Part shown: one piece after another, positions 17,288 to 24,124 of the stretch
How the letters are laid out: each line of letters starts with the position of its first letter
Position numbering within the stretch: position 1 is the stretch's first letter
Origin: Aquimarina sp. TRL1
Lineage (GTDB): Bacteria > Bacteroidota > Bacteroidia > Flavobacteriales > Flavobacteriaceae
Direction: 5' to 3'
Assembly (NCBI RefSeq): GCF_013365535.1
Contig: NZ_CP053590.1
Coordinates: 4,020,501-4,084,500, forward strand
Length of the DNA: 64,000 nt
Notes under the pieces: model-generated
What the model was told of the DNA's origin: nothing
Database searches by the model: none
The model's input: only the letters and a program-made list of their open reading frames with translations
Translations under genes and position numbers: made by a program

Positions 17288-17803
17288 TTACTTTGGTTTT
17301 ATAATAAAAGGAGAACCGTCTATACTAAATGTAATTTCACTAATATTCTGCTCATATCTTAAAAAAGCTTGAATATAGAAGTTTTCCTTTTTCCATATCA
17401 TAACGAATGGTTTCTCATTAAAAGTACCTTCTCTTAGATCAACTTCCCTCTTTCTTGTACTTGCTACGATACTGTCTGAATCCTCTTTTGTGATACTTTC
17501 ACTTGTTATTGTGTATGATCCAGAAGGCACTAAAATAGAATTAGGCACTCTATATTTGTCAACTAACGAGGAATAAAATTGTTTATCTATAATTTTATAA
17601 AAACGTAATGAGATTGATTCGAGTACGTCGCTTTTATCAACAACAATTGATATCGCATAATATGATACCTCAAGAAAATACTTTTTAATATCCTTATTAG
17701 GAATATAATAAAGATATTTTCCATGCAATTTGTTCTCGAAGTCATTTCCTATTACTTTTTCAAATACAGAAATATGTTTTCCTAATAATTTTTCAAATTC
17801 CAT
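17288..17803 (-). CDS. hypothetical cytosolic protein, last gene of the immunity-like array
   Basis: I do not recognise this 171-residue protein. It has no signal peptide or membrane segment and alternates charged helices (FEKLLGKHISVFEKVIGNDF) with beta-strand stretches (YAISIVVDKSDVLESISLRF, ISEITFSIDGSPFII). This build is like small cytosolic immunity proteins, but nothing specific supports that beyond its place. It is the gene furthest from the TssD-effector in a run of about ten short same-strand genes, and it starts 33 bp after the lipoprotein gene before it ends. It may be either island cargo or an unrelated flanking gene. Confidence 0.6.
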   Translation of the reverse strand: MEFEKLLGKHISVFEKVIGNDFENKLHGKYLYYIPNKDIKKYFLEVSYYAISIVVDKSDVLESISLRFYKIIDKQFYSSLVDKYRVPNSILVPSGSYTITSESITKEDSDSIVASTRKREVDLREGTFNEKPFVMIWKKENFYIQAFLRYEQNISEITFSIDGSPFIIKPK

Positions 17804-17836
17804 AGTATTATACTACAATGCATCATTAAACCAAAC

Positions 17837-18301
17837 TTAATAATAAGCTATAAAAAGTCCTTCTCCTCCCTTCTTTACATACTCAAAGGAATATATCTTA
17901 TTTTGTTTAAGTAAAACATAAAATTCTATTTTGTTATCTACAGTCAAAAAGTAAATATTTTCTTTATCATCATTTTCTATAAATTTAACTAAATCAGTTC
18001 TTTTACTTTGAGAATAATTCTCAACCTCAAATTCGGATTTCGTATTTAACAAATAGTTTTTTTTAGATTTTATATGAACAATATGCTTCCTAAAAAGTTT
18101 CATTATACGATCCCTTATTTCGATAGCATTAGAGTCTTCAAAAAAGTATTGTTTATATAAATCATCAGAAGGAATATTCGATTTATAAACCGTATTAAAA
18201 AAAGAGGTTATCATTTCTTCATTAGATGTTTTTTTACTCTGACAATGCACTAGAGTAGAAGTGATAAAGAACAACACTAAACTTATCTTTAAGTTACACA
18301 T
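17837..18301 (-). CDS. hypothetical lipoprotein in the effector island
   Basis: This 154-residue protein has a lipoprotein signal (MCNLKISLVLFFITSTLVHC, lipobox LVHC), so it should be anchored in a membrane facing the periplasm. The mature part is lysine-rich with a helical front (NEEMITSFFNTVYKSNIPSDDLY) and short strands later (ENIYFLTVDNKIEFYVLLKQ). No family is recognised. Its size, lipoprotein nature and place in a same-strand array behind a TssD-fused effector suggest a periplasmic immunity protein, which is inference. It precedes the cytosolic hypothetical gene by 33 bp. Confidence 0.6.
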   Translation of the reverse strand: MCNLKISLVLFFITSTLVHCQSKKTSNEEMITSFFNTVYKSNIPSDDLYKQYFFEDSNAIEIRDRIMKLFRKHIVHIKSKKNYLLNTKSEFEVENYSQSKRTDLVKFIENDDKENIYFLTVDNKIEFYVLLKQNKIYSFEYVKKGGEGLFIAYY

Positions 18302-18406
18302 AATTAGTAGCGCCTTTATTTTTGATGTGTTTTCCTGTCTTTCATATTTATTGTTATCGCATTAATAAGAATAACCTCATTATGTTTAATATTTTTTTAA
18401 AGCACA

Positions 18407-18997
18407 TTATGAGATAGAAAATGTATCAGCTCCCTTTATCTTCCATGTATTATTAGTATTTTCCAAAAACACTAATGATCCATACCCGTTTAAAGGTCCC
18501 ATACTAACACCTACTATTAAAACTGCCTTTGTATAATCTTGGTTAAAAGATATTCGAGAAAAATATAACGACTTATCGAAATTCTTTTCGATATAGCGTC
18601 GATCATTTTTCATTGCTACAGTATCAATAAAAGATAATTGATATGGTCTATCAATTTTTATTTTAGTCAAATCAATTGCTTTACTATCTTTTATATGTTT
18701 TAGCATACTTACCAATTTGTTAAACTCTTTGTCAAAATCATCATTATATACAAACTCTTCATCAGAGCTTTGAAGTTTAGGGTATAAAGCTATTTTTTGT
18801 TTCCGATTTTTTATTGAGTCAATCTGAATTTTGGTAAAAGGTTTTAACCCATAAATTTCTCTAGGTGGTATTGTTGGAGTTCCAAATTCATCTATTAATA
18901 GAGAAACTATTTGATAAGTGTTTTTTTCTAATAAATCAGTATTCCCAGATTGACATGAAGATATAAGGAACACTAATATTATAAATGCAGGTTTCAT
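18407..18997 (-). CDS. lipoprotein, paralogue A of an island family
   Basis: This 196-residue lipoprotein (signal MKPAFIILVFLISSCQS, lipobox ISSC) belongs to a family with three copies in this island (here, 19585-20181 and 20237-20791). Shared features are the N-terminal NTYQIVSLLIDEFG, a central LTKIKIDRPYQLSFIDT strand region, and a C-terminal LYFSRISFNQDYTKAVLIV followed by a WKI end. The first 40 residues are identical to the copy at 20237-20791, because the gene start lies inside a 519-bp duplicated segment; the remainder is diverged. It is probably an outer- or inner-membrane lipoprotein exposed to the periplasm, and a candidate immunity protein. Confidence 0.65.
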   Translation of the reverse strand: MKPAFIILVFLISSCQSGNTDLLEKNTYQIVSLLIDEFGTPTIPPREIYGLKPFTKIQIDSIKNRKQKIALYPKLQSSDEEFVYNDDFDKEFNKLVSMLKHIKDSKAIDLTKIKIDRPYQLSFIDTVAMKNDRRYIEKNFDKSLYFSRISFNQDYTKAVLIVGVSMGPLNGYGSLVFLENTNNTWKIKGADTFSIS

Positions 18998-19396
18998 GGT
19001 TAGTTACGGTTTAATTGAGTATAAGTCAGTATTATTAGTTTGTAGTTAATCAAAGGAAATAGGCTCATTTTTCCATTTACAAAACATAGCTCGAGCACTC
19101 ATTGATATAAATGGAATATTCTGTTTGTAAATATTATTCAGAATTTCTAAAGATATATCTTCATATATAGGTAGTAACATATTTGCAATCCATGATTTAA
19201 CACCAGGATCATTATACATCAGTAAATCTTTCATTTCTTTTAAATCAAAGTTTTGAGTAATATACTCATCGATTTTAAAAGCTCTATTTATACTGTCTTC
19301 CTGAGTTTTATCATCATCCTCAAGTAGTGCTTTGTGTTGAATTAATATAGCTTCAACTAACTCTTTTTTTGCCTGATTAATATTTTCAAAATGCAT
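18878..19396. repeat. 519-bp direct repeat, copy 1
   Basis: Bases 18878-19396 match 20672-21190 without gaps, offset 1794. By eye I find two differences: C19007/G20801 and C19297/T21091. The repeat carries the first 40 codons of the lipoprotein gene, the spacer and the whole 116-codon gene. Outside both ends the sequences differ at once. Confidence 0.9.
19046..19396 (-). CDS. small helical protein, DUF2019-like, copy 1
   Basis: This 116-residue soluble protein is nearly all helical: a front segment INQAKKELVEAILIQHKALL, an acidic linker EDDDKTQED, and HEAT-like pairs (DLKEMKDLLMYNDPGVKSW, LLPIYEDISLEILNNIYKQ). This resembles the DUF2019 family, small proteins often found next to toxins, though I cannot confirm the match without a search. 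It differs from the copy at 20840-21190 by one residue (Asp versus Asn after TQE). The gene lies entirely inside the 519-bp repeat and starts 48 bp upstream of the lipoprotein gene that follows it. Without a signal peptide it should be cytosolic. Confidence 0.65.
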   Translation of the reverse strand: MHFENINQAKKELVEAILIQHKALLEDDDKTQEDSINRAFKIDEYITQNFDLKEMKDLLMYNDPGVKSWIANMLLPIYEDISLEILNNIYKQNIPFISMSARAMFCKWKNEPISFD

Positions 19397-19497
19397 TCTT
19401 GTTTTCCTCTGATAATTTCACGTATCTCTTTGTAATCAACTAATTATTAAGGTACTACATAGTTTCTAGACATAAACATGTACTCACCAAAAATTCA

Positions 19498-19536
19498 ATA
19501 AAGGGGAGTATCTTTTAATGTAACACTCCCTTTTAT
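19498..19536 (-). terminator. terminator-like hairpin after the middle lipoprotein gene
   Basis: ATAAAGGGGAGT (19498-19509) pairs with ACTCCCTTTTAT (19525-19536) with one mismatch. On the minus strand it follows the stop of the gene at 19585-20181 by about 50 bp and leads into a T-rich run. Confidence 0.6.
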
Positions 19537-19584
19537 TTAGATTACAATAGCTTGGTTGTTAGTTAACTTTCTTTGTTGTTTTAA

Positions 19585-20181
19585 TCAAGAGATTTCGTAC
19601 TCTTTCGAATAAACTATTTTCCAGACACCATCTTTTTTTTCTAAAAAAACGATAGCTGAACTACCGTTTAAATATCCTCTTGTAGTACCTATTGACAAAA
19701 CAGCTTTAGTATAATTATCACTAAACGATATATTTGAAAAATAAATCAGAATATCATAATTCTTATTTATATGTCTCTTATCTGATTTTAACAAAAGAGT
19801 GTCAACAATATCCAATTTAAACGCTTTGGGAACTTCAATTTTGGATATATCAATTAACACCTCATCATTAAGTGTAGCTAATTTTTTTAAAAGATTATTA
19901 AACTCTTCCCCATAACTATCATCTTTAACAAATCTTTTTTTCTCCTGTTCTAACACTGGAAATAAAGCTACATCTTGACTTTGTTTCATAATAGAATCAA
20001 TTTGGTTAGTTGTAAAAAATGGTTCTTGACCTTCTGGTGGTGGAGGTGGCTTAATAGGTCTACCTGCCTTATCGATAAGCAATGATATGATCTCATATGT
20101 ATTCTTTTCTTTCTCTTTTTCATTAAATTGACAAGAATTTAAAAAAAATAGCCCCCCAATTATTAAAAATACATTTTTCAT
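19585..20181 (-). CDS. lipoprotein, paralogue B of an island family
   Basis: This 198-residue lipoprotein has signal MKNVFLIIGGLFFLNSC (lipobox LNSC). It is a diverged paralogue of the proteins at 18407-18997 and 20237-20791. The aligned blocks are KNTYEIISLLIDKAGRP, EPFFTTNQIDSIMKQSQDVA (matching KPFTKIQIDSIKNRKQKIA in paralogue A), and IYFSNISFSDNYTKAVLSIG before a WKIVYSKEYEIS end. A proline run (PPPPPEG) follows the N-terminal block. It ends in its own terminator-like hairpin, so array genes may be transcribed in pieces. A role as an immunity lipoprotein is inferred from context only. Confidence 0.65.
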   Translation of the reverse strand: MKNVFLIIGGLFFLNSCQFNEKEKEKNTYEIISLLIDKAGRPIKPPPPPEGQEPFFTTNQIDSIMKQSQDVALFPVLEQEKKRFVKDDSYGEEFNNLLKKLATLNDEVLIDISKIEVPKAFKLDIVDTLLLKSDKRHINKNYDILIYFSNISFSDNYTKAVLSIGTTRGYLNGSSAIVFLEKKDGVWKIVYSKEYEIS

Positions 20182-20236
20182 TATTAGTTACAGTTATTAG
20201 ACTATTAAAAAAACTATCGTACTCTATCAATCTTTG

Positions 20237-20791
20237 TCAATAGATGTATAGCATTTCACTCTTCTCTATTTCCCAATTTCCTTTGATATTATTTAGTAGA
20301 CATAAATAATATCCTCCATTTTTTATTGATATTGTCGTGAGGGCTTTTTTATAGTTTTTATCAAACGAAATTCTAGACAAATACAATTGTCTATCATACT
20401 TGTTATACTGTTCTTGTTTTGTTTTTGTAGTGTCTATAAATATTAAATTATATCCTTCTTTAACCTTTATTTTTTTTAGATCAAGATTAATATCTTCTCT
20501 AAAGGTATTAAATGTTTCTAATAGCTTTAGATAGGATTTTTCTTCTTTTTTATTTGATAGATTAAGCCTTTCCCTTGTAAACTTTAATACTTTATTTATT
20601 CCTATAGTAGGATTAGAATTAGTATCTAAATCCGCTTTTTTTTCTCCTTGGGGATGATCAAACTTCAAGGAAGTTCCAAATTCATCTATTAATAGAGAAA
20701 CTATTTGATAAGTGTTTTTTTCTAATAAATCAGTATTCCCAGATTGACATGAAGATATAAGGAACACTAATATTATAAATGCAGGTTTCAT
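20237..20791 (-). CDS. lipoprotein, chimeric paralogue C of an island family
   Basis: This 184-residue lipoprotein starts with the same 40 residues as the protein at 18407-18997 (signal MKPAFIILVFLISSC, then QIVSLLIDEFGT). After residue 40 the two differ, exactly where the 519-bp duplication ends at 20672. The rest is a diverged family member with KGNWEIEKSEMLYIY at its end and LYLSRISFDKNYKKAL in the shared C-terminal block. The N-terminus was evidently replaced or copied by recombination, leaving the export signal fused to a different mature domain. It is likely functional because the frame is intact. Confidence 0.68.
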   Translation of the reverse strand: MKPAFIILVFLISSCQSGNTDLLEKNTYQIVSLLIDEFGTSLKFDHPQGEKKADLDTNSNPTIGINKVLKFTRERLNLSNKKEEKSYLKLLETFNTFREDINLDLKKIKVKEGYNLIFIDTTKTKQEQYNKYDRQLYLSRISFDKNYKKALTTISIKNGGYYLCLLNNIKGNWEIEKSEMLYIY

Positions 20792-21190
20792 GGTTAGTTA
20801 GGGTTTAATTGAGTATAAGTCAGTATTATTAGTTTGTAGTTAATCAAAGGAAATAGGCTCATTTTTCCATTTACAAAACATAGCTCGAGCACTCATTGAT
20901 ATAAATGGAATATTCTGTTTGTAAATATTATTCAGAATTTCTAAAGATATATCTTCATATATAGGTAGTAACATATTTGCAATCCATGATTTAACACCAG
21001 GATCATTATACATCAGTAAATCTTTCATTTCTTTTAAATCAAAGTTTTGAGTAATATACTCATCGATTTTAAAAGCTCTATTTATACTGTTTTCCTGAGT
21101 TTTATCATCATCCTCAAGTAGTGCTTTGTGTTGAATTAATATAGCTTCAACTAACTCTTTTTTTGCCTGATTAATATTTTCAAAATGCAT
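20672..21190. repeat. 519-bp direct repeat, copy 2
   Basis: This is the partner of 18878-19396, with two substitutions and no gaps seen. It includes the complete small helical gene and the 5' end of the lipoprotein gene. Confidence 0.9.
20840..21190 (-). CDS. small helical protein, DUF2019-like, copy 2
   Basis: This is the second copy of the 116-residue helical protein at 19046-19396, with Asn replacing Asp after TQE. Its near identity at the DNA level shows a recent duplication or gene conversion rather than old paralogy. Motifs and caveats are as for copy 1: an acidic linker EDDDKTQEN, HEAT-like helix pairs and the ARAMFCKWKNEPISFD end. It begins the downstream half of the array and lies 48 bp before lipoprotein paralogue C. 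As a cytosolic protein it would protect against a toxin acting in the cytoplasm if it is an immunity protein. Confidence 0.65.
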   Translation of the reverse strand: MHFENINQAKKELVEAILIQHKALLEDDDKTQENSINRAFKIDEYITQNFDLKEMKDLLMYNDPGVKSWIANMLLPIYEDISLEILNNIYKQNIPFISMSARAMFCKWKNEPISFD

Positions 21191-21309
21191 AATAGATTAT
21201 CTTTTATAATTCAAGTGGATATGGCTATATTCTTGTTTTTGTTGAAATATTTTATCATTGTTTTATTTTTCAGTATTATTTTTTCGAATAAAAGAAGTCC
21301 ATGTTTTGA

Positions 21310-21352
21310 GGGGAGTATTACAAATAACACCCCCAAAAAATTAATTTTGGGG
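21310..21352 (-). terminator. hairpin pair after the 204-residue gene
   Basis: GGGGAGT (21310-21316) and ACACCCC (21327-21333) form a stem similar to the one at 19498-19536. Beside it CCCCAAAA (21331-21338) and TTTTGGGG (21345-21352) form a perfect 8-bp stem. The two stems share bases and could be alternatives. They lie about 90 bp beyond the minus-strand gene ending at 21440. Confidence 0.45.
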
Positions 21353-21439
21353 AATTATTATCTTGCCCTCTGGAACTTCATATACTTATTTTTTCATAAG
21401 TAATACTTTTATATTTCTTCTAATTTTGACGATAGAAAT

Positions 21440-22054
21440 TTAATTATCTGGAAGAGGAGGCAATTTCTCAAATACTTCATGCCCTTCTTCATTTGACCCT
21501 AACGCTATTGATAAAAGAAACATCGTTTTAAAATATGGTTTCTCATAATCACTTTCGTCTAAGATGTCCAAATGTACTTTAGATATCGTCTTAAAATCAG
21601 CTTCATTTCGATACATCACTTTTTTTACAGCTTGCTCTAATCGATGTAATTTTGTATTCTTAAAATCAGATAGAGAAGAAAAATTCCCTTCTGTTATAAC
21701 TTTTTTAAGAACACAATCTTTATCATAATTTGTCTTGAAATCAGCCTCCAACAATCTAATGAATAAAGCATTTGGTCGAGTAGCAGGAATATAGTTTATT
21801 CTATTCATTTCTTGCAAAAAAGCAATATATTCTTTTCCAGATTTATTTTTCAGGAAGTTGTTCTGCACTAAAAAAGCTTCATATGATTCTAATTCTTTTT
21901 TTAGATCAACTCCCCCTTTAGTAAATGCTTCGTAAACACATGACAGAGTTATGTCTTCTATGGTACGATCTTTATGTTGAGGATATAACCAATTCGAAAA
22001 AAGTATTGCGAATAAAAGAGACCTAAAACTAAGAGCCTTCCATTGGTTAATCAT
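21440..22054 (-). CDS. hypothetical exported helical protein of the island
   Basis: This 204-residue protein starts with MINQWKALSFRSLLFAILFS, a plausible Sec signal peptide ending near YPQ, so it is probably periplasmic. The mature part is mostly helical (CVYEAFTKGGVDLKKELESY, KLHRLEQAVKKVMYRNEADF) and acidic at the end (SNEEGHEVFEKLPPLPDN). I recognise no family. It follows the 128-residue gene by 31 bp on the same strand and so probably shares a transcript with it. Periplasmic location fits an immunity role against a periplasm-acting effector, but an unrelated function is possible. Confidence 0.6.
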   Translation of the reverse strand: MINQWKALSFRSLLFAILFSNWLYPQHKDRTIEDITLSCVYEAFTKGGVDLKKELESYEAFLVQNNFLKNKSGKEYIAFLQEMNRINYIPATRPNALFIRLLEADFKTNYDKDCVLKKVITEGNFSSLSDFKNTKLHRLEQAVKKVMYRNEADFKTISKVHLDILDESDYEKPYFKTMFLLSIALGSNEEGHEVFEKLPPLPDN

Positions 22055-22085
22055 GTTGTTTTCTTTTAATGTTTTTTAATGATAA

Positions 22086-22472
22086 TTATATAGCCTCATC
22101 ATCTTTAACTTTTTTACTAAAACGATCTATCCACCCTCCTTTAATCATATGTTCAGCTTTTAGCATCTCGCTAATCTCTACAAGATCCACCATCTTTTTA
22201 TCATCTTTGTAAAATATCTTATATTCTTCATTACATTCTTCGAAAATCCTAAATAAAGAAAATAATAAATTGCTTTGAGTACGATGAATTATTTTTTTTA
22301 AACCTTTTATCTGATTATCTGTAAGGTTTTTTACAAAATCCACTTCATCTGCTATTATAAAAGGTGGGTTTTCTTCCATCTTTAATTGATCTATATAGGC
22401 AATCCCAGGATCATAACATTCTGAGATTACTTTTTTTCCGTAATCGCTTAAAATTTCTTTATCAGGTTTCAT
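22086..22472 (-). CDS. hypothetical cytosolic protein next to an effector-tail fragment
   Basis: This 128-residue protein has no signal peptide. It contains DEVDFVKNLTDNQIKGLKKI, a Leu-rich helix FSLFRIFEECNEEY and a C-terminal segment AEHMIKGGWIDRFSKKVKDD. I start at ATG 22472 (MKPDKEILSDYGKKV); the frame runs back to a GTG at 22535 but that adds an unlikely hydrophobic stretch. No family is recognised. It directly follows a 55-codon orphan reading frame (22538-22705) that looks like the end of a larger protein, so it may be the immunity gene left behind by a lost effector tail. That is inference from order. Confidence 0.55.
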   Translation of the reverse strand: MKPDKEILSDYGKKVISECYDPGIAYIDQLKMEENPPFIIADEVDFVKNLTDNQIKGLKKIIHRTQSNLLFSLFRIFEECNEEYKIFYKDDKKMVDLVEISEMLKAEHMIKGGWIDRFSKKVKDDEAI

Positions 22473-22537
22473 TATAAAAATTAATGATTTTAATACTCTT
22501 CCGATAAATGAGTCATTTTCTTTTAATAAAAACACAC

Positions 22538-22705
22538 TTATCGATACCCATATTTTTTTTCTCTATCTCCATTTGGCTTGTTCCATTCAATAAAGCTTAT
22601 ATCAGAAGGTTTAAATTCAATTGCAATACCCAATCCACTAATACATCGTCCCGGGTCAGGGAATGCTCCCCGACCAATAAGTACCAAGGGAGGATATAAT
22701 AAAGC
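22538..22705 (-). pseudogene. orphan C-terminal coding fragment with a 38-bp tssD-identical segment
   Basis: A minus-strand frame of 55 codons without an ATG ends at TAA 22540-22538. Its last part reads plausibly as protein (GIAIEFKPSDISFIEW, then NKPNGDREKKYGYR). Bases 22621-22658 are identical over 38 bp to 25778-25815, the codons 48-60 of the TssD-effector gene, but are read here in a different frame. This looks like the scar of recombination with the tssD gene that removed the rest of an effector. Confidence 0.55.
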
Positions 22706-22771
22706 CTATTAAAAATGTAAGCAAGCTATCACTTAAAACATTTTTTAAAATCATGTTATTACATATCAAAC

Positions 22772-23368
22772 TTACCATTTTATAGGTATAATTGTCCGCC
22801 CGCTTATTTTGTTACCCTCTAAATACCGTATAGATATACTATCCCCTTGTGTTAACTGTTTGAATAATTCTTCATATTTTTTTTTAAATTCTGAAACAGT
22901 GCCTATATGTAGTGTATCTTTATTTTCTTCATGCATTTTAGTTATATAAGATCTAAAATACTGTTGAGTAGATTTTGAAGAATCTACAAAATGCCTTGAG
23001 TAGTAAATAAAGCTACGCTTTTCTTTAGAAAGAATCGTTTTCTTTTTATTATTTCTTACCCTTTTTAGTTTACCGTTTTCATTCATTACATATAAACCTA
23101 AATTTAAGTCTCTATTATATGGAATATTGTTGTATTTGTAATCAATGGTTAAGAAATCTCTATCGATTGATGAATTATTAGATAAAACAATTGAATTAGG
23201 AAACTGTATTGTTATAATGCTCATTTTATCATCACTAGCAGTCCTAATAATTATCTCTTGATTAACTTCTTTTTGTGTAATATCGATTTTTTGATTTACA
23301 CTTTTGCATTGTGTTAAAAACAAGAATAATAGCAGTAAAAAATTATTCATTGATAAAAATTGTTTCAA
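22772..23368 (-). CDS. lipoprotein, second member of the effector-adjacent pair
   Basis: This 198-residue lipoprotein has a hydrophobic leader ending in the lipobox LTQC (FLLLLFLFLTQCKS); a second possible start is the Met at 23350. It is a paralogue of the protein at 23537-24121: both share an early strand (IITIQFPNSIVLSNNSSIDR versus IITIDIPFKFKIHNKSLINK), a central YYSRHFVDSSKSTQQYFRSY block, and a C-terminal DSISIRYLEG.KISGRT. Both should sit at a membrane facing the periplasm. As the second lipoprotein behind the TssD-effector it could be a diverged immunity gene kept against related effectors. Confidence 0.65.
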   Translation of the reverse strand: MKQFLSMNNFLLLLFLFLTQCKSVNQKIDITQKEVNQEIIIRTASDDKMSIITIQFPNSIVLSNNSSIDRDFLTIDYKYNNIPYNRDLNLGLYVMNENGKLKRVRNNKKKTILSKEKRSFIYYSRHFVDSSKSTQQYFRSYITKMHEENKDTLHIGTVSEFKKKYEELFKQLTQGDSISIRYLEGNKISGRTIIPIKW

Positions 23369-23536
23369 TTATATAAATATCTTCTTTTCGATTATTGTTT
23401 CTTGTTGTTCGATATAAAATTTCAATATTTTCACGCCTAAACACATTCTCTGTATTGAATACATCAAACTCCTTAAAAGTATTAAACTCTCTTTTTCCAC
23501 ATCTAAACCTCTGAATATATTCCTATTATACTTGTT

Positions 23537-24121
23537 TTAAAACCAGGAATCAATGGGTGTTTTGACCTCAGACCATGTTCCTCCTTTTGATTCTTTTTCT
23601 AGAAAATTAATTATAATAGTATCGTTTTTAACTGTTTTTTGAATTAATTCATTGTGATTTTTAGAAAAGGATTTTAAAGAACCTACCAATAGAGAGTCTT
23701 TTTTGTTAATTAACATATCATCAAGATAAGCTCTTAATTTATTTTGTGTATTGGGTAGAGAATCTAATATATGAGAAGTGTAAGCTATGTAATCTCCTGA
23801 ACTATTCTGTTTAATGGTTTTAGGTTGAAAACCTTGTTTAATAAGTTGATTACCTTTAACTAGATACAATACAAAACCTCTCTTACTTTGAATATCATTG
23901 TCATAATATTCATAAGAAGTAAACTTCTTGTTTATCAAAGATTTATTGTGTATTTTGAATTTAAAGGGAATATCAATTGTTATAATTTTTTTATACTTAT
24001 GGTTAACCCACAGAACTACAGGAACATCTGTTTCTAGTTGTTTCACTTCTATTATATTCTTTACATTAGAACAGTTAATGAATAACATAAACACTAATGC
24101 ATTTAAAAAAAGTCTGCTCAT
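23537..24121 (-). CDS. candidate immunity lipoprotein of the TssD-effector
   Basis: This 194-residue lipoprotein has the signal MSRLFLNALVFMLFINC (lipobox FINC). Its ATG lies 3 bp after the effector stop codon, the closest coupling in the island, which is the usual arrangement of an effector with its cognate immunity gene. The mature part is beta-rich (KKIITIDIPFKFKIHNKSL, KRGFVLYLVKGNQLIKQGF) and ends in EVKTPIDSWF. It is homologous to the following lipoprotein at 22772-23368. A lipoprotein immunity protein implies that the effector acts in the periplasm or on the membrane. No known family is recognised. Confidence 0.7.
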   Translation of the reverse strand: MSRLFLNALVFMLFINCSNVKNIIEVKQLETDVPVVLWVNHKYKKIITIDIPFKFKIHNKSLINKKFTSYEYYDNDIQSKRGFVLYLVKGNQLIKQGFQPKTIKQNSSGDYIAYTSHILDSLPNTQNKLRAYLDDMLINKKDSLLVGSLKSFSKNHNELIQKTVKNDTIIINFLEKESKGGTWSEVKTPIDSWF

Positions 24122-24124
24122 CTT

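Noticed and set aside
21185..21403. 72-codon plus-strand frame after the second helical gene copy
   Set aside because: It runs through a terminator hairpin region and consists mostly of Phe/Ile/Leu from AT-rich DNA.
22649..22675. Similarity of a short CCCGGG..GGAATGCTCC stretch to part of menD near 33700
   Set aside because: The match is short, broken and in unrelated context; chance is the simplest explanation.
22508..22699. Plus-strand 63-codon open frame
   Set aside because: It lies opposite the orphan effector-tail fragment, has low-complexity hydrophobic composition and no homologous look.
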